Shown in pieces: positions 49,440 through 61,400 of a DNA stretch of 64,000 nucleotides (the first letter of the stretch is position 1; each line of letters begins with the position of its first letter). The position numbers and the translations under genes are program-made. Location: the NCBI GenBank assembly GCA_012932295.1, contig JAAONU010000002.1, positions 16,777,388 through 16,841,387 on the forward strand, read 5' to 3'. The notes beneath the pieces were generated by a model. The model did no database searches, was not told the DNA's origin, and saw only the letters and a list, made by a program, of their open reading frames with translations. This stretch comes from Cyclina sinensis (Eukaryota; Mollusca; Bivalvia; Venerida; Veneridae).

Positions 49440-52400
49440 TTTCATTTTTCATAATCAATGTAATCTTTCTTTTTCTGGATAAAATCAAAATTTAAAATTT
49501 TGAATTTCCTGTGTCTTCTTTTTATCTAAAACTACATGATGCTCACCACAAACAGGTGGTTCCCTGTCCCAGCCAGTACTACTGCATGACATAAGTATGT
49601 AAGACAATGTGGGATCTTCGACAAAAAAGGAACCAGCATCGCAGGTTATGTTACATGTATTTCCTGAACAAACTTTCATACCATTAGGGATTTCAAATGC
49701 CCAGATTGCACACTGTGGAGCTGTAAAAAAGTAAATATGAAAAACACCTATTTTCAGTCAGGTTTTTATATCTAACATATATATAAAAAAGATCTATTTT
49801 CTAAATTACCAATTGTTCCTTGCAAAACTATGGTAAATGTTCCTGAATTATATTGTAAAATAATTTTGCACAAGGCCATCAAGATCTTAAATCCAGTTTA
49901 CTTTCATTAAATGACCAGGGGTTAGCAAAACAAGTAATGCTTCGAAAGAAACTTTTTATTGTCTCTTTAAATGAAAGTTACCATTGGCTTGAAGTTAAAA
50001 CTGCATAAACATAATGTACTAACATGATTGCCATTGTTAAGGCCACTACTTTCATCGATAATAACCACTACTTCTTTCACTGACTGAAGGTCATAGATTT
50101 GAGTCGACCATATATATATATATCAGAAAGCTGAAAGTTTCTTACAGAGAACTGAAATCCAGACCTGGTTCTTCCTAGGAATGGTGGCTAGGTAAAGTGT
50201 CTGACTGATATGACTGACTGTAGGTTAGATGACTAACAAACTACATAGATAAACTGCTTAACAAACCAGTGTATTTGGTTTAGTATCTCAATAACTGTTT
50301 TTGTAGGCTTTTATTTTGCTGCAGTTAGTATTTTGACACAACCTGTTTTCAACCACCACCTATTTTGGACCATGTAATACTTTGTGTGATTAAGACTTTA
50401 ATCGTCAAACTTTATTGACTGTCACTGTACTATGGTGTAGAGTGAATACATGCAGATCATACATATACTCTCTACAAGTTTCAATACTTGTAACTCAAAT
50501 ATAAATCCCATGTATGTGACAGTACCTTTTTACTTTATTTTTTCTTATTACCAATCAAGAGCACTGACAGTCATTAAATGTAATATGTCCATCCTATGAT
50601 TACAACAGACTGCCACTGGAGAGCAAGATTAGTGTAAAAATGTTTTTGTTGTAACCTAGATAACCTTACACAAAAATCAACAAAATATATATGTATATAT
50701 ATTTCATGTTGGTCTCTCAGTGCAAAATTTGATACAGAAACGGTTTGTTTTAAAAGTATTTATACTGACAGGAGACAGAGATTATCAGGGAGAAAACTTA
50801 AAATTTGGACTTGCATGTGTACACAAGTATACAGAATATTTGTTAACCGATACTGCGAAAAATACACCAATATACGGAAGTGTACGGTCCCGTATTTTTT
50901 AGATATACGGGCATATACGGGACTTATTCGCATAATATACGGACATAATATACTAATCCGTATTCAGAACAACGGGTATACGGGAACTCCGTATATTTGT
51001 CATACAAATACGGATTTCCGTATTCTTCCAATATACATGTATGTATATGTGTCCCTATGTTTGTACATGTAATATACGCACAGTATATATTGGCCATATA
51101 CGGGCTATAACAACATTTAGTTTACCAGTATACAGACTTGTATTTTTATAGAATACAGGAAAGCTAAAAATCGTACATGATGCATATACGGGATAGAATA
51201 CGGACTATGTATACTAGAGATATACGACCAATATACGGAAATGTATTTTCACAGAATACGGAAATGCTTAAAAGCGTATATGACACATATACGGGGCAAG
51301 AATACGGACTTTGTATACTGTAGATATACGTAGGAAATATGGAATTGTATTTTCAATGAATACGGGAAAGCTAAAAGCCGTACATGACACATATACGGAC
51401 TAATTATATTACATGTACGGATCAAGAATACGGGGCGACTGGAACTGGTTGTGCCAGGATAAAACCTCAGTTGTGGAGAAAAGAATACATTCCAAAAGTC
51501 ATAATTCACAAATTTACAATATTTGTTTTGAAGCTTTTTAATATAAATTATATATTAATCAAACTGCTTACCAGTGAATTTAAGCTGCACTGTACATTTG
51601 TCAAGTATTTGATTTCCCGCGCTCAAAGATGTCACTTCTGATTCATAAATTGTATTCAAAGATGCTGCGCTTGCTTCAATATAAAAAGATTCTGGTTCAT
51701 AGGTCACTCTTATATCACCAGTTTTCATCTCTACATACTGTTGAATGGATACATTCTGATTTGCAGTTAGTTCGATTTCTGTCGATTGATCATTCTTACA
51801 TTCGATAGAAGCTGAAAATAAAAGTGTAAAATAAAGCATAAAATTCTTAAAGGAAGTTGGGGCATTAAAAACATGAAGAAGACAAAAAAAAACATGTCAG
51901 CAATAATCAAAATTTAGAGAATTAAAACAAGAGGGCATAATGGCCCTATATCATTGAGTACATGAGTACCATTTAGTACAAACTGAAACAGCAAGGCCAA
52001 AGAAGGAATTAAGGTTAAGTTCACATAATGCTGATGTTGAAATCTACATGCAAAATTGTACATTTGGTCCAAATTTCATAGTTAGAAAATAGATCAGAAG
52101 TACAAGTCAAAGCTGAAATACAATTTCTGACCAGAAGGTTTTAAAAGATTTTATATTTTACACATACAGGACCATCAGGACGCAGGCGAATTTTGACCCC
52201 TTGGAAATAATTTGAACAATCTTCGACAGAGGTCAACAACACAAAACTACACACCAATTTCAAGACTGTTGACCTTGCAGTCTCAGAGAGAAAGATTTGT
52301 AAAGTTTTCCTATATAACTCAATGTACATCAAGTGGCCACTCAAGTCGGGGTCATACCTAGAATACTTGAAAAGAAATTCCCTTGAAATACTAAATCTTC

Positions 52401-55400
52401 AAGCTGAGGGCCTAGTAGTTTCAGAAAAGATTTTCTTTTTTTTCCCAAAAAATATCTCAAAGTACATCAGGTGGCCCCTTGGGAAGGGTCAATTTTAACT
52501 ATAGGAATAATTTTTAAAATCTTTGTAAAGATAAGCTTAACAATACTAAAAACCAAATATCTAAGATCAAGCGCTTATGGTTTCTGACAGGAAGATTTTC
52601 AAAGCATTAATATTTTACACACACAGAACTCCTAGGGAGGGGATCAATTATGAGCCCTGAGGCAAAATTTGGACAATCTTTGTAGAGGACTGCTAGATGA
52701 TCTTCAATAAAAAATAATTCAGCTCTAGGCCTTGGGGTTTCAGACAACAAGATTGTCCAAGTTTTTCCTATATAATTAATCCTTTGCAAAACTTGGGGCG
52801 GGGCCAATTTTGATCCCAGGAACATAATTTGAACAAACGCTGGGCAAGTGGTTGCACACAAGGAACATTTTTAAAGTTTGGTTGCCATAGCAACTAGAGT
52901 TATGCATGGAACTTGAATTCTTTGAACAACTTGGTAGAGCTTGAGCGAGGAACACCCATGCAAAGTTTCCATCAATTTAGCCTAGCAGTTTTAGAGGAGA
53001 TGTTGTTTAAAGCAAAAGCAGATGACGGACAACGAAAACAGCCCTGTCACAATTAATAGCTCAAAATGAGCATGTTGTGCTCATGTGATTGTGATAAACA
53101 CGTAACACATTACTTCTTTACCACACTCCTCGAATAAAGAAAAGAATGACTACATAAGGAAATGATAATGAATCAAACTAAAATCATCCGATTCTTAAGA
53201 AAGTAAGCATATATATAATATTGGATTGATTCAAGGTTTATCCAGTTTAGATTTTAATCTGACAGAACAAATGCACAGGATGATAACTGTCAGTGCAAAC
53301 TGATCGAAAGGGCTTAACATAAGATACTATTTACTACCGCTTGCAAAACTTATTAGAGTTTCACATATTTGGAACGCGGTAAAAAGTGACATTACAATTT
53401 TTAATATTTCAGTAGCTTAAACTGTCACTTTACTGATTATCCAATCAAAGCGAGGCAGTTTTCTCAGGTATACCTGTCAATAAAACTGCGTCTTGCAATC
53501 TACCCGCAGCCAGAAAAATGTGCCTGGGCGGCGCCAAAGTTGCTGTGTCATAATTGTCACTGTGTTGCTACCGGAAATCTTCACTCAATATTTTTCCTAA
53601 CCACTTTTCCATTACGTTCACAGAGTGATACTAGAATGACACTGTTGACAGGTAAAAGGCAGAGTTTGAAACAAACACACAGAGCAGCACTTTAATTGAT
53701 TTTTGACAGGTGTACCAACGAGTCTCGTTCTTTACCTAACAGCGTAAACTCTAATCAGTTGTGCAAGTGGAAGTAAATATAAATATTAGCCTTGCAATAA
53801 TTTTACTGTGGCAAAAAAATATAAACATACCAGGAATTACGAGTGTGACAGTACACGACTTTGAGTTGCCATTGAAGTCTGTAAATATCCATGTGATCAC
53901 AGTGGCTTCGTCAAATGGTTGAGAGAACCAGGCGTTCTCTGGATAGTGGAGCACACTTTTTATGTTGTTATTGTCAGTAGCTGTTGGGTCAAGGACACCA
54001 AGTAATGGAGTTAATCGTTCCGCTCTATACGTCACTTTTCCACCCTCACAGTTGGCAACAACTGGTGCCTGAGTGTCTACAAAATAATATTTTGTGTTAA
54101 CAATTTTTGGTATGCGAACAAATGCATTGTATGATGTCATATCATATCACAACTCATGGCGTATCATAATTATCATATGATTACTAACTTAATATCATAA
54201 AAATAGAATGAATGCAAGTCATACCATAGCAAAGTGGTTTAACTGTATAATTCTTAAATTAACAAGATGTTACTGTGACCTATGTATCTCAATTAAAACT
54301 ATGTACATGCAATATTTTCTTAATCAAATATAAACTGAAATTAGCATAATCTTCTGGTGAAAAGTGTTTAAATATTTCAAATACACCAAGATCACTTATT
54401 TTTTTGTTAATCAGTATTAGAGTTAAGTATAACAAATAATATTAGAATGACAATATTCCTTGTTCTGAAGTGAAGCTGAAAGAGTAAAGTATAGGTCACT
54501 TGCAACAGATATATAGAATGCATATAATGTGGCATTAATATAAATATGACATGTACATTGTAAGACTTAGAATGTTACAGTTACCTTTACACTCAGGCAT
54601 TTCTCCGACCCATTCCATCTGCATGCTTGTTTCATTGTACATGCAGATCATGCCAGTAGACACCTGGCCTGTAGAGTGTAGGGGCTCGAACCCTACCTGT
54701 GTACATCTGAATGTTACATTAGCAAACTCCTCAAAACTGTCTCCAACTAGTTCACCACTGGCTGGGTAACCTGGGTCAGGACACTGACCACCTAGAAAAA
54801 TAGTTTATATTTACTTAAAATAAGACAAAAGAAATACATAGGTAGAAAATGATATTATCGTTATTTAAAGGTTAAAACCTGTTTCCAGCTATTAGCAAGA
54901 ACTAGAGCTATCAATGAAAGTGATAAATACCCCAACATAGATACAAACGCACTGACAAGCTGGTCCCTTTATCTACCCCTACAAAGTTTCTTAGTGCATT
55001 AAAAGTTTTTAAGCAACATTTCAATTTTGTCCTTTAAATGTACAGAATGTTCTCATAACATCGTCATAGATATTACCATCTTGATAACTTATCTTTCTAA
55101 GTTAATGCAAGTGTTACTACCAGAAATCTATGATTTACCACTCTTACATTACCACAGATTCTCTCCGAAATTTTCTCATTAAGAAATATGGACTCCCAGG
55201 AGACACACTGGAATAACTTAAAAACAACTGAATTACTTAAACAAATTAAAATATTATAAATATACCAATGCTTAAACTATAGAAAGTTCTGAAGACGACC
55301 ACGTTGATACAGTTGATATTAACAATATTTCATTCATTTCTTTCCTTCAGCATAAAAAAAATATATAATGGATTCCAAAATGACTGTGTAACAACAAAAG

Positions 55401-58400
55401 TAAGAAATAGATTGCTTATTACTTACCAAGACATCTGAGGTCACCTAAATCCCAGAGACCATCGTAAACCTTGCCACATGTGACTGTATTATTAGCAAGA
55501 GAACTGCTTCCTAACATGTCGTATTTGTCACGGCATTGGAACGTGAAGCTGCAACCATGCAAGTTACAAAACTCATCACTGTCTGGAGAAGGTATATAAA
55601 CACTGCCAGGCACTGCATATGGTACACCACAGTTAGGCTCTGGAAAAACAGATAATGGTTGTTAGGTAGGCCCCTGTTCAGATATCTAAGTCAGAATTAT
55701 TTTAATATTTAAATATTAATTTCAAAGATCTGGTTTAATTAGTAACAGATAATCCCATACTAAAACAATACACATTACTTAACTACAGAAAAAATGACCT
55801 TCGAAAATGATCAATAAAAGTTTCTTAGAACAGTTTATTTTAAATACATGGATTTTATATATGTTTAATCTAACATTGTCTTGCTTGGATAGTGTAGTTT
55901 TAAAATGAAATGAAAACAGAACTTAATAAACTGTCTAGTAAACGATTTTAAAGATTTAAAAGTTTTACAAATATTAAATGGCCGTACTCTTATTTTAATG
56001 GTGATTAAGAAACCCATATTTGTGTAAAACAAATAAGATTAAATCAAAACACCAAAATTACAGAAACTGACACCAATTAAATAAATGTAAAACATACGTC
56101 AAAAATTATTATATTTCAAAAGCATTATGTAACCTAGTTTTATTTTAGATATCTAAGGATAATGAGTGGACATTAAGTTGATCCAGTAAATAGTAAATTA
56201 TAACAGAAAATAACTTAAGTTTGTCTTTGACAACAGTTTACAAATGACAACATTAGTGTTGGATGCTTTTTTAATCATGATGACTATTGTTTCAATTTAC
56301 TTTTGTTTTTTATACAAGGACTTATATTTTACCAAAAATATTGACAATTTGTTTGAAGAATGGACATGCAGATTTAGTTTTAACCCTCAACTTTTGTTTT
56401 TATTTTAAATGGCAAAATATTGTTATTCCTGCATCACCCCATCATCGGAACCCACTGTATATATTCCGTTTCCACTACATTATATAAGAAGCATAGCGTA
56501 TTAAGCGAATGTATGTTCCGACAATGGCATCACCCAATATCAGTCAGTATGTCAACAAATAAAGTTACCTCCCAAGACTGGCGGTGCTAATAGATATTTG
56601 AATGATATTTTGAATTCTAATAATCTCATTTCACTAAATCAAGTTTCATCTTCATTTACCAAAGAAGTATCTATATAGGTATCAAAATGTTCATATCTAC
56701 AGGGTGATTTCTGATTAAGTCAACTTTAACAAAACCCCAACTGCGAGCAGGGAAAACCAGTCTGTTTTAAAGGTTTAACAAATTAATTTATGTATAATTT
56801 AGTAATAAATTTTTACAAAGTCACCACCTGATGTAAATTCACTTTCATTTTCTAGCAGATAATTTTATTCACTAAAGTTTACACACTTCACTTAAAATAC
56901 TGATTTGAAACAAGAATGAATGTAAATTATTTAAACATACTTCCACATGTCAGTGTTTGACTCCATTCTCCAGTGTGCAAGCACGTGATTACTGCATGTG
57001 ACGTATAAATGCCCTCAAGGTAGAAACCTTCTTGACACGTGACGTTAACGCCCTCACCATATGTGTATTGCATTTTACCAGAACCGTCAGTTGGTATAAT
57101 GAGATTGAAATCGCCAAGGGAACAGTTTTGTACTTGGAACATTAGAAAATACATATATATTAAAGCTCTAAATAAAATGATATCTAAGTATATATATAAC
57201 TATACATCTATTAATTAACAATTAGATATACAATTAAGACTTGTTTCATGTGGGTGTGTTCAAATCCTTACTTTCTTGATCATTTTATGAAACAATTAAT
57301 TGTTTGTTTCACTCCATTTCTCTACTTTTCTACCTCTACTTTAGTGTTAATCATTGGCTTAGCTATTTACATTTGTCATACACTTAATTTATTTTCTCAT
57401 TTACTTAATTATTTGACACTTTTTTAAAAAGGTACATTCAAGTATAAAAAGTAATAAATTTTTGTGTTTTAATTCATGCATTTTTTTTCTTTCCCTTTTC
57501 AGCCGAAATGAAAAACTGTTAGGAATATAAATTGCTTAAAGTTTTCATACTTTGGCATTCTGGTAAAGGACTGCTTCCGCCACAAGTGAAGTTAGCCACA
57601 CCCTTCATCACGTATCCCTCAACACACGTGACCATGATCTCCTGACCTTGAATAAACTCTGGCTCCGGGGACAGGATGGCATTACGAATGACTGGCGTTT
57701 CACATGGCACAGCTGAATAGTTAAGAAACAGAATGCTTAGATTAACTAACCCATGATTTGTTTTCTCCTAGATCACAGAAAACGTACATATAGAAGTTAA
57801 ACAAATCCTTTGCAAATCAAAATGAAGAAAAACATTATCTTAAAAGGTACATACAGAAAACCTGTCAATACATGAACAGTAAACATTCGAAACATTTCAG
57901 AAATCATTACATCGTTTTATCAAGTAAAAGTATTAATACTTACGTTTGCAGAAGGATGGGTCTGAGCCAACAGCAAAGTCAAACATGCCAGATTTACACT
58001 GCACTGTTTGTGCTCCTATAATTTCTTCATCAGAATCACATGTTAGTTCTACAACACTTCCATGATTGAAACCGTCTAGGTGCAGAACTTCTGTGTTCGT
58101 GGTAGGTGCTAGGTTTGAAATGTTGTCGCAAAGTGTTGCTGGAAAATTTAAGAGATAAAAAATTTGTTCTCAGTATCATGACCAACACATGAAGTTTACT
58201 TCTACAAACAGGACTAGTGTGCACAGCAGTCTAAAATTACTCTTAGTAATAAGAATTTAAATATTTTCATTTTTCAGCAATTTTTTACTGATTTAATATA
58301 CTAGCGGATTAAAGAAACTGTGCATGGATATAGTATGCTATAACTTGGGAGGTATATAAAAAATCGCCAAAAAACATTGTCAACATTATCTGACCTTTAT

Positions 58401-61400
58401 ATGATATTCAGTTGATATGGTTATTGCATTAGCAGCGTACTGGATAAAGTTCAGTTTTCACAGACGTTCTCAAAACCCTTGGAATCGATGTATGCTCAAC
58501 AACGACGCCTCATTGATGCGACAAGTGTGCTGAAAAATGCTTGGGGAATACCCTTCCATATTCTCCAAGCGCATCACGTGACAGGTCTGGTAACGTCAGC
58601 GGCTGATTTTGGAGGCGGCGTAAGCGACAATGCATCTCATCCCACATGAGTTCTATAGGCAACATATCTGTTGACATTGCAGGCCAGGGTAGCACATTCA
58701 CATTGTTCTGGATCAAGAAGTCGGTGCGACCTGCGCGACGTGCAAGCGAGCGTTATCCTGTTGCAGTGTGGCGTTACGTTGCTGCACAAATGGGAGGACG
58801 TTAAGCCGGATCATTTCGTCACGGTATCTGTTGCCTGTAAGTGTGCCGCAATAACCACAAGAGCTGTTCTGACACGGGATGAGATGCCACCCCACACCAT
58901 TACACTACCTCCGCCGAATGGACGTCGTTGAATCACTGTCGTGAAAACGTTCATCAACACAACGGTACACTCTAGATCGAACGACAGTTGCTGCTGTCGA
59001 GATGAAACCTGGACTCATCCTTGAAAAGAACACGTGCCCAGTCCTGCTGCGTGAAGTGTAAGTGTCGTCTATACCAGCCAAAAATGCTACACGATGACGT
59101 TAATTGCTGGAAAACAGGACGTATGGCTGGACGTCCTGGACGTATGCCTCGTTCAAGCAATCGATTGCGTACCGTTCGGGGACTAACTCTTCTAAGGCCA
59201 CGAATACTTCTAACCGTAAAAGAAGTAGTTCTGAGTGGTTCATGGAGACGAACGACCCGGATTTACATATCCTGGCGATTAGACGTTACGCATGGACGTC
59301 CTGACCGAAGCTGGTCTCTGGTGGTCCCAAACAGTTGGTACCGTCTCCACAAGCTGTCTACAGTATTTCGGTGCACACCAAATTTTCTGGCAATGTCAGT
59401 ATGACGTACATCAGCTTCGATCATGCCTACAGCGCGGAATCTGTCAGTTTCATTCAACCATGGCATGGCGTATCAAAGACGTTTTTCAAAATTATGCTAG
59501 TTTTGTGTCTTACAGATATTAAAACTATGCTTTTACACAGGTTTACACGACAAACGTGTTTGGCCGAAAAAAAAAACGTGAAAACGAAGAGGTTGGCAAG
59601 ACTGATAAACTATCAGTGCAACTCATGCACTGACCAGTGTAAATGACCGAGAGGGATACACAACTTACCTGTGTAAAGTTTCAAGCCTTAATTCAAAAAT
59701 TGAGCGATACATGAACGTTTTACACATGCACAGTTTCTTTTCTCTGCTAGTATATTACAAATTTCTTGGACAGAAACTAAAATAATTCAAATGTATGTAA
59801 TAGCAAGTTTTTAAATACTTACAAACACACGTCGGGCGTTGTTCCCAGTTGCCATCTGCTTGGCATAGAATTGTGGCACTGCCTAGCATCGTATAATTTG
59901 CATTACACATATACTCAGTGACCGACCCTCCAACTGATCCAGTCGAGGACACTATGTAACCATGGGTGATGAATGGGGCAGGGCCACACTTTCCCTCTGT
60001 ATAGAAGAGATATGCAAGTGTTAGTTTGACATGAATTTATTATTATAACCATTGCCCTAGCTACAACACAAACATGCATATTACCAGATTTAAAAGGACT
60101 GGTTTTTTCTTCATTTAATAAACAAACACTTAGACATCTAAGACAGCTTATAAACTGATAAATATTGATATTTTTGTATTTTCTATTTTCATTTTAACAC
60201 GTTAATAGTTAATTAGTTGAGTTAAGCAGAAAAATGAACACAGACTGCTCATAAATCACGGCGAGGGGAAAATCTCGGGATCCGGGATCGTATTACACAT
60301 ATAGGGAAACCAATAAACTGTTTTGGTTTTGATATTTGTCGTGGCAACAAAAAGTTATATTAATTAATTATATCATATGTATTGACCATTATGTTGATTT
60401 GAAATTATGATTAAATTATCATTAGAGCTATACCAGTTTGCATTTTAACTAACTTGAAATGCAGAAATCACAATTAAGATTATTCAGAGTTAGACAATGA
60501 TATTAATTGAGTAATTTAGCAATTTCTTTATATTTCTGGCGAGTTGTTTAATATAGGTAGCATATCCACGAACCTTCAAATAGAATATCCTCCGTTAATG
60601 ATTTATTTTAGATAATGAAATAAACAAATATTCATTCAAAACCTATTTTTCTCTGATATATTTTTTATTACCGCGTACTTTTGGTAATGCTTTATAAAGA
60701 ATTTCAGTACCCATATTAGTACGACATTAAAATGCAAATGATAATAATAAAAAGAATAAAAAAACTTAAAATCCGTCAACAATAAAATTAATTTACTGAA
60801 GAAAAAAAGATGTTCACGCTTATACTATACAAGCATATCTATAACAAAAGGCACGCGCTAATCGATAATTTGTCAATGCCACCTATTCCCGGTATTACTA
60901 TATGTTTAATACGATCCCGGATCCCGGCTTTTCTAAAGGCGATCCCAAGAGTTTCCCTTCACCATAAATCACCTTTGTTGGGGAAGATCGTCATCTAAGT
61001 TGTCAGAACTTGTGACCTAACCTTTTTTTAATTATATGTATTTGGTGTGTAATTAATGCCTATGCATGATGTTCTATCTTTTAGAAATAAAATTTCTTTG
61101 ACTTATTAAATACCAGTTTTTACGGCAAGGTAAGGGAGGTGGTAACTTACATAACTCAGAGGACATATTTAACTACATGTGAAAAGACATCTTGGTCACA
61201 GATGTGTGACGATAAGAACACTCTTACATTTAAATCTTCAGCAGAAATGCTTTGAATTTCAATAGTCAATAAACATTAAAAACAGTACAAAATGTTTGGA
61301 ACAGTTTTTGAACTTACGAATGCATGATGGGACATTAGGCAAACTCCAAAGGCCACCTGTCTCACAGGTCAAGGTCAAATTTGTCTGCTGACTATAGATA

